NCBI GenBank assembly: GCA_019636335.1
Contig: JAHBXR010000008.1
Coordinates: forward strand, 156,834-220,833
DNA: 64,000 nucleotides
Source of the DNA: Pirellulales bacterium
GTDB lineage: Bacteria; Planctomycetota; Planctomycetia; Pirellulales; JAEUIK01
Direction: 5' to 3'
Each line of letters begins with the position of its first letter. The stretch's first letter is position 1. Of the stretch, positions 1 to 8,107 are shown piece after piece. The translations under genes were made by a program, and so were the position numbers. The notes below the pieces were generated by a model. The model was not told where the DNA came from. It worked only from the letters and a program-made list of their open reading frames with translations, and made no database searches.

Positions 1-2
1 CC

Positions 3-824
3 GCCGGTGCAAGAATCGTCGAGGTGGGGGTTGCCGAGCGGACTCGCGACCCGCAGCCTTGGGAGATCGAGGCGGCTATCCACGATCGAACGGTGGCCGT
101 GGCGTTCGCCGCGGGCTTTTCGGATCTTCGGCTGGACGAGGTCGTGCGCGTGGCCGAGCGGCATTCTCTGCCTGTCATCGTCGATGCCTCGGCCGAATTG
201 CCGCCACGATCGAATCTACGAACGTTTATCGCTGCCGGCGCGAGCCTGGTGGCCTTCAGCGGCGGCAAAGGACTGCGCGGACCGCAGGCAAGTGGCATCC
301 TCTGCGGTCGACGGGAATTGATCGCTTCGGCCGCGCTGCAAATGTGGGACATGGACCACCTGCCCGCCTTGTGGAACCCGCCGGCGGAACTCGTCGATCG
401 TGACGTCGTGACGCGCGGCGTGCCCAATCATGGCCTGGGGCGCGCGATGAAGATCGGCAAGGAGGAAATCGTGGGCCTGGCGGTCGCGCTCGAACGTTTC
501 CTCGCGCGCGACGAAGCGGGCGAACGCGAACGGCTCGATCAGGTTGCCGTCGAACTCGCGGCGGGGCTGAAACGCATCACGGCCCTCGACGTCTCGCTGG
601 TCGAACACGCGGGCCGCTGGCGGCAAGTGCGTCTTCAATTCCCCGACCAGCCGGATCGCCAGACGGCCATCGTGGTCGCTCGCGAGCTTGCCCAAGGATC
701 GCCAGCGATCTACCTGGCAGACGCTGGAGCGCAAGCCGGGGTGCTCGTGATCGATCCCTTCTGCCTCCAGCCAGGAGACGCGCAGGCGATCGTGGCTCGC
801 CTCGACGAATTGCTCGGGGCCTAG
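3..824 (+). CDS. SelA-like PLP-dependent enzyme, 5' end outside the window
   Basis: This is the C-terminal part of a fold-type I PLP enzyme of the SelA / D-glucosaminate-6-phosphate ammonia-lyase (DgaE) group. The frame is already open at base 3, reading AGARIVEVGVAERT, which matches the SelA-type segment just before the PLP domain, so the true start lies upstream of the window. The motif VAFSGGKGLRGPQASG carries the lysine expected to bind PLP. About 270 residues are visible against roughly 370-470 for whole family members. Substrate and pathway cannot be read from the sequence. True SelA makes selenocysteinyl-tRNA, but planctomycete copies without nearby selB or selD are more often sugar-amine or amino-acid lyases. 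The next gene is 385 bases away and looks unrelated. Confidence 0.8.
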   Translation, partial: AGARIVEVGVAERTRDPQPWEIEAAIHDRTVAVAFAAGFSDLRLDEVVRVAERHSLPVIVDASAELPPRSNLRTFIAAGASLVAFSGGKGLRGPQASGILCGRRELIASAALQMWDMDHLPALWNPPAELVDRDVVTRGVPNHGLGRAMKIGKEEIVGLAVALERFLARDEAGERERLDQVAVELAAGLKRITALDVSLVEHAGRWRQVRLQFPDQPDRQTAIVVARELAQGSPAIYLADAGAQAGVLVIDPFCLQPGDAQAIVARLDELLGA

Positions 825-1208
825 CGGCTTCCTTTCCGCGGCATCGACAATGCCAGCTACTATCGTCTGGCCCCCAATCCGCTGGGGATTCGAACGTCTA
901 TAAGCTGCAAGCTCGCTCGCTGGCGCTGTTTGCCACGCGACGCCTCGCGGAGACGAGGCAGGCCGCGTCGGAAAGCCCGTTGGAAACGATCCGCCGCAAT
1001 CACGCAGTCAATGGTCTACCGAGGGCGTCACACCCCCGGCCGGGCCGGGAGCGCAAGTGCCACGATGAGGGCCGATTTGTTGGCAGTCGGCCCCGGCGGA
1101 GCATACCATAGCAGGCGCAGTGGCGTATGCTTGCCCCAGCGGCAGCAGGGTGCCCGCGCTACTGGCTGGGGGAAGTTTGCACTTGGAAATCGTCTGGGGA
1201 AGCTCGCC
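825..1208. other. Intergenic region without a recognised gene
   Basis: This stretch lies between the SelA-like gene and the WD40 gene. The WD40 frame stays open through part of it, but the signal peptide of that protein begins only at 1209, so the upstream part is probably untranslated leader. I see no hairpin with a T-run and no convincing promoter boxes. Confidence 0.4.
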
Positions 1209-2477
1209 ATGATTCGCCCGATCACGTCCCGTTCGTCGGCAACCTTGTTGGCCGCGACGCTGTTGTTACTCGCGGTCTCGCCGGCAGTCGCCGAAGAGGC
1301 CCCCTCGCTGGGAACGCACAAGCGTTGGGTTTCGTCGCTGGCCTTCTCGCCCGACGGCGCCACGCTGGCCACCGGCGGCGGCGACTCGCTCCTCTATCGC
1401 CCTGGCGATGTCATCTTGTGGGATGTCGCCAGCGGCGCGCAGAAGAAGTCGCTCGCGGGCGCCGAAAGCGCCGTCTGGTCGGTGGCGTTCTCGCCCGACG
1501 GCAAGACGCTCGCCACCGGCGGATATGCGCACGAGTTGAAGCTCTGGGACGTCGAGTCGGGCGCGGTGAAGTCGAACCTCGAAGGACACAAGAACTGGGT
1601 CACCGCGGTGGCCTTCTCGCCCGATGGCGCGACGCTCGCCTCGGCCAGCGAAGATGGCAGCGTGCGCTTCTGGGATGTGGCCTCGGGCACACCAAAGTCG
1701 GCGATCGAAGGGGCTCACGGGGCGATGATCCGTGGCGTGGCCTATTCGCCCGATGGTTCGCTGCTGGCCACGGCGAGCGCCGACAAGACGGTCAAGCTGT
1801 GGGATACCGCCTCGAACGCTGAAAAAGCAAAGCTCGAAGGACATACCGACGCCGTGGCGGCGGTGGCGTTCTCGCCCGACGGCAAGACGTTGGCCAGCGG
1901 CGGCGCGGATCTCACCGTGCGGTTGTGGGATGTCGCCGCGCCGGCCGAGAAGGGAATCCTCGGCGGACATACGAACTGGATCACCGACATCGCATTCTCT
2001 CCCGATGGCGCCGCGCTGGCCTCGATCGGCTACGACCGCGCGGTCAGGGTGTGGAACGTCGAGCGGCGCGAATTGAGTGCCTCGCTCGGTGGTCTGGAAA
2101 ACACCGGCTGGGCCGTGGCCTACGCGGCCGACGGCAAGACGCTCTTCGCCGGCACGCAGGGAGATTCGATCCGCGCCTGGGAACTGGGCTGGCAACCGAA
2201 GGATCTCGCGGTGTTAGCACCGGTCGCCGAAGCAAAGCCGGCAGAACCGCCAGCGGCCGAAACGACCGCCGAGGCCCCGCCGGTCGAAGAGGCCAAACCT
2301 GAGGAAAAGCCGGCCGAAGAGGCCAAACCAGAAGAGAAACCGGCCGAAGAGGCCAAACCCGCTGAGGAAGCGAAACCTGCGGAAGAGGCCCAGCCGGCTG
2401 AAGAAGCTCCACCGGCGGAGGAAAAGCCTGCCGAGGCCGAACCCGCCGAGAAGCCGGCCGATGGCGCTCAAAACTAA
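1209..2477 (+). CDS. Secreted WD40 beta-propeller protein with acidic Pro/Glu/Ala tail
   Basis: A 422-residue protein with an N-terminal signal peptide (hydrophobic run LLAATLLLLAVSPAVAEE) followed by about seven WD40 blades. Each blade has the pattern VAFSPDGKTLASGG...VRLWDVA, spaced by about 42 residues between residues 30 and 340. The last 90 residues are a low-complexity tail built from repeats of EEAKPEEKPA and variants. I chose the ATG at 1209 because it places the signal peptide at the N terminus. An upstream start at 930 would bury it about 93 residues inside a basic, unstructured extension. WD40 propellers are protein-interaction platforms, and this one should act outside the cytoplasmic membrane. 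The charged tail could interact with the envelope or with partner proteins. A penicillin-acylase type enzyme follows after 59 bases on the same strand, but a shared function is not evident. Confidence 0.85.
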   Translation: MIRPITSRSSATLLAATLLLLAVSPAVAEEAPSLGTHKRWVSSLAFSPDGATLATGGGDSLLYRPGDVILWDVASGAQKKSLAGAESAVWSVAFSPDGKTLATGGYAHELKLWDVESGAVKSNLEGHKNWVTAVAFSPDGATLASASEDGSVRFWDVASGTPKSAIEGAHGAMIRGVAYSPDGSLLATASADKTVKLWDTASNAEKAKLEGHTDAVAAVAFSPDGKTLASGGADLTVRLWDVAAPAEKGILGGHTNWITDIAFSPDGAALASIGYDRAVRVWNVERRELSASLGGLENTGWAVAYAADGKTLFAGTQGDSIRAWELGWQPKDLAVLAPVAEAKPAEPPAAETTAEAPPVEEAKPEEKPAEEAKPEEKPAEEAKPAEEAKPAEEAQPAEEAPPAEEKPAEAEPAEKPADGAQN

Positions 2478-2536
2478 TTCTGTCTGGCTCTGCCCGTTCG
2501 TCGCGCCAGGCACTTCACGTTCGTAAGGATTGCGAC

Positions 2537-4891
2537 ATGCTCGTGCGTTCGATCGAGAGTTCACCCGCCACTATCGTCGGATCGAATTCGTGGTGGAGGG
2601 CGCGCAAAAGGAGCGCGGCCTGGCGCGGCTTCTCTTGTCTGCTCGTCGTTGGGATGCTGCTGGGCTTCTGCACTACCGGCGTTGTACCCGCCCTGGCACA
2701 GGACGCCTCGACCGAGTTCGACGCGGACCAACTCGCCCAGAGCGTGAAGATCTATCGCGACAGCTTTGGCGTGCCGCACATCGACGGCCCCACCGACGTG
2801 AGTGTCGTCTTCGGCCTCGCCTACTGCCAGGCAGAGGACTATTTCTGGCAGATCGAAGACAGCTACATCCTGGGCCTCGGTCGCTATAGCGAGATCTACG
2901 GCCGCAAGGGTCTCAACTCCGATTTGCTCAATCGCGCGTTCGAGATCGTTCCCTCGGCCCAGCGCGACGAGAAGACGATGGAGCCGGAGCTGTACAAGCT
3001 CGCTCGCGCCTATACCGCGGGGCTGAATTTCTTCCTGGCGAAGAACCCCGAGGTGAAGCCACGATTGATCGACAAGTTCGAGCCGTGGATGGTGCTCGCC
3101 TTCGGCCGGCAATTGATCCTCGAGATGGGCTTCCGCTACACGCGGCTGACCGACGAATTCATGCCGCGGTCGAACAAGGAGATCTGGACGGCGCAGGCCG
3201 GCGCCGCGACGCAGCCCTACAACGAAGAGTTCCGCCAGCACGTGGGCTCAAACGCCTGGGCCATCGCCCCCAGCCGCACGAAGTCAAAGCACGCGATGCT
3301 CTTCATCAATCCTCACCAGCCCTGGTTCGGCTTCGGCCAGTTTTACGAAGCGCACATGCGTAGTGGCGAAGGCTGGAACTTCACCGGCGCCACGTTCTTC
3401 GGCAACCCGATGCTCGCCCTGGGGCACAACGAGTACCTGGGTTGGGCCTTCACCGTAAACGAGCCCGATATCGCCGACGTGTGGCGCGAAACGTTCGACG
3501 ATCCGAATAACCCGCTCGCCTACCGCTACGACGGCGGGTATCGCGTCGCCACCGAGTGGAAGGACACGGTGCGCATCAAGAAGGGGACGAAGTTCGAGGA
3601 CAAGGTCTTCACCTTCCGCAAGACGCACCACGGTCCGATCGTGGCCAAGGAAAACGCCACCACGTTCCTCTCGGCGAACGTGGCCAAGCTCTACGAAGCC
3701 AACCTGCTGCGGCAGGTGATGAAGCTGGTGCGGGCCAAGAACATCGACGAGTTCAAAGCCGGCATGTCGCTGCTGAACTTCCAGTTCATGAACACGGTCT
3801 ACGCCGACCGCGACGGCAACATCTTCTATCTCTACAACGGTATCATTCCGCGCCGCGAGACAGGCCATAACTGGAGCAAGCCGGTCGACGGCAGCTCGCC
3901 CAAGACCGAGTGGAACGGCTATCACGAACTGGCCGACCTGCCGCAGGTGCTGAATCCCCCCAGCGGTTTCGTGCAAAGTTGCAACTCGAGCCCCTTTACC
4001 GTGACCGACGACGGCAACGCGCACGAGATGGACTTCCCCCCCTACATGGCTGAGGACAAGCACGACGATAAGCGCCGCGCGAAAATCTCACGCTACCTGC
4101 TGCGCCAGATGCACGATATCACGTTCGACGACTGGCAACGGGCCGCCTTCGACACGACGCTCTACTGGCCGCTCACCGAATTGCCGCGTTTCCAGGAGGA
4201 ATTCGAGACGCTCCAGGCCACGAACCCCACGCTGGCCAGGCAGGCGCAGCCCTACTTCGAGCACTTGCTCGATTGGGATTGCCGCGGCGGGAACGATTCG
4301 ACCCAGGCCACGCTTTGCTATGGCTGGTACGAGGAGCTGTACGGTTTTGGCTATCCGGCCGAAAAATTGAAGCCACAGTTCGTCAACTCGCCCGAGGCCA
4401 GGTTCAAGGCCCTCATTACCGCGGCGGGCAAGATCAAGGCTCTGTTTGGCGATTGGAAGATGCCCTGGGGCGAAGTCTACCGCCTGCAGCGCCACGCCGA
4501 CGTGGCGGATTTCTTCGACATTCCCTTCAACGACAACGAGCCGAGCCTGCCGAGCCCCGGCTTGCCCGGCCCTCTGGGCGTGGCGAACGTGGCGTACTAC
4601 ACCCCCAGCGTCTCTATTCCCCTGGTGCGTTCGATGAAGAAGCACTACGGCGTAGTGGGGAACACCTACATGTGTACGGTCGAGTTTGGCCCGCGCGTGC
4701 AAGGAGCTTCGCTAACGCAGTTTGGCAGCAGCGGGCATCCCGACTCGCCCCATTTCTTCGACCAGGCGAAGTTGCTCTCCGAAAGCCGCCTGAAACCGGA
4801 GCTCTTCTATTGGGAAGATGTCGAGGCGCAGGCGAAGGTGGTTTACCACCCTGGCGAAAAGCCCCAGGCCGTGGCGACGGGAGCGAAGTAA
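2537..4891 (+). CDS. Penicillin acylase / acyl-homoserine-lactone acylase family Ntn hydrolase
   Basis: A 784-residue secreted amidase of the penicillin G acylase family (PvdQ/QuiP-like). A signal peptide ends near ALAQDAS at about residue 56. The alpha-chain region carries the typical sequence IYRDSFGVPHI. The motif HVGSNAWAI contains Ser238, the expected autocatalytic cleavage site and new N-terminal nucleophile of the beta chain. Family members mature by self-cleavage into two chains and hydrolyse amide bonds of acylated substrates such as N-acyl-homoserine lactones, beta-lactams or lipopeptides. The actual substrate is not readable here. An AAGGA ribosome-binding site sits 8 bases before the ATG. 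The length is normal for the family and no frameshift is seen. Confidence 0.9.
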   Translation: MLVRSIESSPATIVGSNSWWRARKRSAAWRGFSCLLVVGMLLGFCTTGVVPALAQDASTEFDADQLAQSVKIYRDSFGVPHIDGPTDVSVVFGLAYCQAEDYFWQIEDSYILGLGRYSEIYGRKGLNSDLLNRAFEIVPSAQRDEKTMEPELYKLARAYTAGLNFFLAKNPEVKPRLIDKFEPWMVLAFGRQLILEMGFRYTRLTDEFMPRSNKEIWTAQAGAATQPYNEEFRQHVGSNAWAIAPSRTKSKHAMLFINPHQPWFGFGQFYEAHMRSGEGWNFTGATFFGNPMLALGHNEYLGWAFTVNEPDIADVWRETFDDPNNPLAYRYDGGYRVATEWKDTVRIKKGTKFEDKVFTFRKTHHGPIVAKENATTFLSANVAKLYEANLLRQVMKLVRAKNIDEFKAGMSLLNFQFMNTVYADRDGNIFYLYNGIIPRRETGHNWSKPVDGSSPKTEWNGYHELADLPQVLNPPSGFVQSCNSSPFTVTDDGNAHEMDFPPYMAEDKHDDKRRAKISRYLLRQMHDITFDDWQRAAFDTTLYWPLTELPRFQEEFETLQATNPTLARQAQPYFEHLLDWDCRGGNDSTQATLCYGWYEELYGFGYPAEKLKPQFVNSPEARFKALITAAGKIKALFGDWKMPWGEVYRLQRHADVADFFDIPFNDNEPSLPSPGLPGPLGVANVAYYTPSVSIPLVRSMKKHYGVVGNTYMCTVEFGPRVQGASLTQFGSSGHPDSPHFFDQAKLLSESRLKPELFYWEDVEAQAKVVYHPGEKPQAVATGAK

Positions 4892-4920
4892 GCAGCGCAT
4901 TTCCGCGTGCCTGCGTTCAC

Positions 4921-5022
4921 CCACAGATTACGCAGATCACACAGATTCGGTGCTGGCACTTCCGTGCATCGCTAGCCCGCTTCGACGAGAAAGCCAATCT
5001 GCCGAATCTGCGTAATCTGTGG
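4921..5022. repeat. Inverted repeat with CACAGATTACGCAGAT arms
   Basis: CCACAGATTACGCAGAT at 4921-4937 is matched perfectly by its reverse complement at 5006-5022, with a 68-base spacer. The same 17-base arm recurs at 12689-12705. It lies directly downstream of the acylase gene and before the DUF4105 lipoprotein gene. It is a dispersed palindromic repeat rather than a terminator, because no T-run follows. Confidence 0.75.
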
Positions 5023-5189
5023 ATAATCCAATTCTGCCGATGGATGCCAGCAGTGCCATGCGTGCGGCGTCTTGTCTTGCGGCGATCTGGACGGCCGGGT
5101 AAAGAGTCGCCTTGCTGGTCGTAGTCTGCCCTGTTCTGGGGCAGCAGCGTTCACTCTCGCCGCAACCTCAGCCCAACGAAAGTCGGCTC

Positions 5190-6011
5190 GTGATCGGCTG
5201 CGCGCCGCGTCTCCTGCGCCTGCTGTTCGTCTCGCTCGCCCTGGTGGCGACCGCGGGCTGTGGCGCCCTGCGCCCCTCGAACTACCGCGACTGGTCGCCC
5301 GATCAGGCCGTGCTCCCCTACGCCGAGTTCCGCGGCGACACGGTACGCATCTTCAACATTCGCAACTGCGAGTACCGCTCGACCCAAGATTACGACGTCC
5401 ACCACTACGACCGTACATACCATCTCGACGATCTTTCGAGCGTCGACTTCATCGTGGTGCCGTTTCGGCTCTCGCCGGCTTTGGCGCACACGATGATGAG
5501 CTTCGGCTTTGGCGGGCAAGACTACGTCGCGGTCTCGGTCGAGATCCGCAAGGAAAAGGGGGAAGAGTACGCGCCGCTGGGGGGCGTCGCCAACAAGTTC
5601 GAGATCATGTACGTCGTCGGCGACGAACGCGACCTGATCGGCCTGCGCACCAACCATCGACTCGACGACGTGAACATCTACCGCGCCAAGGCCACCAAGG
5701 AGCAGGTACGGGTGCTGTTCGAAGACGTGTTCGCCCGGGTGAACGATCTGCACGAGCAGCCCGAGTTCTACAACACGCTGACGAACAACTGCACGACGAA
5801 CATCCGCGCTCACATCAATCACATGTCGCCGGGACGCATTCCGTACGACTACCGCGTGCTGCTGCCCGGCTACTCGGACAAGCTGGCCTACGAGTTGGGG
5901 CTTTTGGCCGAGGAGGGCTCGTTCGAACAAATCCACGCGCGGGCCCGCGTGAACGAGCTGGCCTATCGCTACCGCGATGATCCCGACTTCTCGATGAAGA
6001 TCCGCCGGTAG
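5190..6011 (+). CDS. DUF4105 (Lnb N-terminal periplasmic domain) lipoprotein
   Basis: A 273-residue protein whose N terminus (RLLRLLFVSLALVATAGCG) looks like a lipoprotein signal with the lipidated cysteine in TAGC. The body matches DUF4105, also called the Lnb N-terminal periplasmic domain: SVDFIVVPF near the start, MMSFGFGG in the middle and the conserved TLTNNCTTNI near the C terminus. That Asn-Cys-Thr motif, together with conserved His residues, suggests a papain-like or NlpC-like hydrolase fold, but the biochemical role of the family is not settled. I chose the GTG at 5190 because it gives a short lipoprotein signal. A TTG at 5112 in the same frame would add 26 residues before it. Confidence 0.75.
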   Translation: MIGCAPRLLRLLFVSLALVATAGCGALRPSNYRDWSPDQAVLPYAEFRGDTVRIFNIRNCEYRSTQDYDVHHYDRTYHLDDLSSVDFIVVPFRLSPALAHTMMSFGFGGQDYVAVSVEIRKEKGEEYAPLGGVANKFEIMYVVGDERDLIGLRTNHRLDDVNIYRAKATKEQVRVLFEDVFARVNDLHEQPEFYNTLTNNCTTNIRAHINHMSPGRIPYDYRVLLPGYSDKLAYELGLLAEEGSFEQIHARARVNELAYRYRDDPDFSMKIRR

Positions 6012-6065
6012 GTCGTTACTTCAAAAAAAGATTCTCACGCTGCCACGAAAGAGATCAAACAGAGC

Positions 6066-6112
6066 GGCCTGGTGGCGGTACGCTTGTCAGGGAGCGTACG
6101 CACCACCAGGCC
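6066..6112. terminator. Large hairpin between convergent genes
   Basis: GGCCTGGTGGCGGTACGC at 6066-6083 pairs with a near-complementary arm at 6094-6112. It lies between the plus-strand DUF4105 gene (ends 6011) and the minus-strand synthase gene (ends 6146). Neither side has a clear T-run, so it is a weak candidate for a bidirectional terminator. Confidence 0.4.
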
Positions 6113-6145
6113 TGAGCCACGATCCGTTGGTTCACAGATTGCCGG

Positions 6146-7588
6146 CTACTCGATAACCCCCGCGGCTCGCCCTGCCTTGGCCAGCGCCTCGAGCGCCCGC
6201 ACGAGCTGTTCCCGCGTGTGATTCGCCGTCAGGCTGATGCGGATGCGTTCGCTGCCGTGCGGCACGACGGGGAAGGGGACCGAGTTCACGCAGACGTTGT
6301 CGCGATGCAGGTCGAGCGTCATCTGACGCAGGCCGGCCATCGTGCCGACGATCACGGGGATCACCGGGCTGGGCTCGTCGTTGACCGTGAAGCCCAGCTT
6401 CTTGAGCTCGGCGTGCAAAAAGCGGCAGTTCTCCCACAGGCGGGCCTGACGCTCCGGTTCGTCGTGCAGTACGTCGATCGCCGCGCTGGCGGCGGCCATG
6501 ACCATGGGGGACGGGGCGGTTGAGAACATCGCCGAGCGAGCGAAGTAGCGGATGTAGGTCACCAGGTCGGCCGATCCGGCCACGAAACCGCCGCAGGCGC
6601 CGATGGCCTTGCTGAGCGTGCCGATGTGCAGGTCGATCTTGCCTTCGAGGCCGAACTGCGAGGCGGCGCCCGCTCCGTTCTCACCCAGCACGCCGGTCGA
6701 GTGGGCCTCGTCAACCAGCAGCAACGCGTTGTGCTTCTGGCAGACCGCATGGATATTGTCGAGCGGGGCGATGTCGCCATCCATGCTGTAGATGCCTTCG
6801 ACGCAGACCAGCTTCAGCCGGGCGTCGCGATTGCGCTCAAGCACGCGATCCAAGTGCTCGGCGTCGTTGTGCTTGAAGACCTTAACCTGGGCGCCCGACA
6901 ATTTCGCGCCATCGACCATGCTCGCATGGGCGTAGCGGTCGAGAATAACGACGTCGTTCGGTCCGCTGGCCACGGCCGAGATGACGCCGACGTTCGCCTG
7001 GTAGCCGGTGGCGAAGACGCACGCCTCTTCCGCACCCTTCAACTTGGCGAGCTTGGCTTCCAGCTCACGCGTGACGGGGAACGTGCCCACCAGCAGGGGC
7101 GAGCTGCCCGAGCCGGTGCCGTACTTCGCCGCGGCCTCCTGAGCGGCGGCGATGACGCGCGGATGGCTCGTCAGGCCGAGATAGTTGTTCGAGGCCAGGA
7201 TCACCATTTCCCGTTCTTCGGTCTCGCGGGGATAGTGGACCAGGGCCTCGGCGTCGCTCGGGCCGAGCAACGAACGGCGATACAGGTTGTGGCCGGTTCG
7301 TTCGTATTCCTCGAGTGCCGCGCGGAAGAACGCCGCGACCGTCTTCAGGTCGACGCCGTTGTCGCGGGCACGCATCATGTCGATGAGAGAGGTCTCTGCG
7401 TTGACTTCGAGCTGGGGTTGCGGCTGCGGCGCAACTGGCTTTTGGACCGGCGGAGTGGGAACGCGGCGCGTCGAAGTCGTCCGCCACGTGTCGCTCGAGA
7501 AACGTCGGCTGGGTGTGAATTGATCGCGGACCGGGTTGGTCAGCTTGCCTTCGAGTCCCATCGTCTCGTGGATCGTGACGGTTGCCAT
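6146..7588 (-). CDS. Alpha-oxoamine synthase family (BioF/KBL/serine palmitoyltransferase-like)
   Basis: A 480-residue PLP enzyme of the alpha-oxoamine synthase family, which condenses an amino acid with an acyl-CoA and releases CO2. From about residue 115 it shows the family order: ASNNYLGLTSHP, a GTGSGSSPLLVGT loop, VDEAHSTGVLG, and GTLSKAIGACGGFVAG with the PLP lysine. It could be 8-amino-7-oxononanoate synthase, glycine C-acetyltransferase or a serine palmitoyltransferase-like enzyme. No biotin or threonine-degradation genes are adjacent to decide. The first 60 or so residues form an unusual Pro/Gln/Arg-rich extension beyond the usual family length of about 390-400. A GGAG ribosome-binding site precedes the ATG. 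The gene is divergent from a GNAT acyltransferase at 8108. Confidence 0.85.
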   Translation of the reverse strand: MATVTIHETMGLEGKLTNPVRDQFTPSRRFSSDTWRTTSTRRVPTPPVQKPVAPQPQPQLEVNAETSLIDMMRARDNGVDLKTVAAFFRAALEEYERTGHNLYRRSLLGPSDAEALVHYPRETEEREMVILASNNYLGLTSHPRVIAAAQEAAAKYGTGSGSSPLLVGTFPVTRELEAKLAKLKGAEEACVFATGYQANVGVISAVASGPNDVVILDRYAHASMVDGAKLSGAQVKVFKHNDAEHLDRVLERNRDARLKLVCVEGIYSMDGDIAPLDNIHAVCQKHNALLLVDEAHSTGVLGENGAGAASQFGLEGKIDLHIGTLSKAIGACGGFVAGSADLVTYIRYFARSAMFSTAPSPMVMAAASAAIDVLHDEPERQARLWENCRFLHAELKKLGFTVNDEPSPVIPVIVGTMAGLRQMTLDLHRDNVCVNSVPFPVVPHGSERIRISLTANHTREQLVRALEALAKAGRAAGVIE

Positions 7589-8107
7589 CTTGCACTCCGC
7601 TTTCTACTGCGGCTCGCGCCGGTGTTCGTGGTCTCTGTTAGCCGGTCGACATGACCGTCTACCAGGCCAAGCGTGAGGCCGGCAGCCTTGTTACAGGCCG
7701 GCTTTTGACGCTGGCAGGAATCGCCCCTCTAGAGGTCTGTCAAAGCCAGAAGTTCGAGAACCTCCATCACAAGCGCGAAGCGTCCGTTTTGAAGTTGCGC
7801 TTTTCGCGGAATCGTAACCCGAAGCGTCAGCGAGGGAGCATCTCGATCGACGCCCTTTCCAGGAGTCCCCTCGCTGACGCTTCGGGTTGAAATTCGACGG
7901 CACCCGAAAATCAAGGTTTGACACAGCGCTAGCCAGGGCCGGGCGTTATTGCGTTCCTCTCCACCCCCCGGCAAGCCGTGCCGGATGGGCGGCCTGTAAC
8001 AAACCAGTCCGGGGCACGCTCGACAGATCAGAGCGAATGAATCCCCCGGTCAGGAGCGGCCGCGGAATCCTATCCCAGCACGTACGAAACGGCACGAGGA
8101 GATCACC
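7589..8107. other. Divergent intergenic region with an inverted repeat
   Basis: This 519-base gap separates the minus-strand synthase from the plus-strand GNAT gene, so promoters for both should lie here, although no convincing -35/-10 boxes stand out. It contains the palindromic repeat at 7816-7888. No protein-coding signal was found. Confidence 0.5.
7816..7888. repeat. Palindromic dispersed repeat (CCCGAAGCGTCAGCGAGG family), copy 1
   Basis: The 22-base arm at 7816-7837 has the core CCCGAAGCGTCAGCGAGG. It is answered by the inverse arm at 7867-7888 with one mismatch, across a 29-base loop. A second full copy is at 9571-9653 and a single arm at 12868-12889. The organisation resembles REP/BIME elements. 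Confidence 0.85.

Noticed and set aside
930..1208. 93-residue N-terminal extension of the WD40 protein
   Set aside because: It is basic and low in structure, and would place the signal peptide inside the chain. The ATG at 1209 is far more likely.
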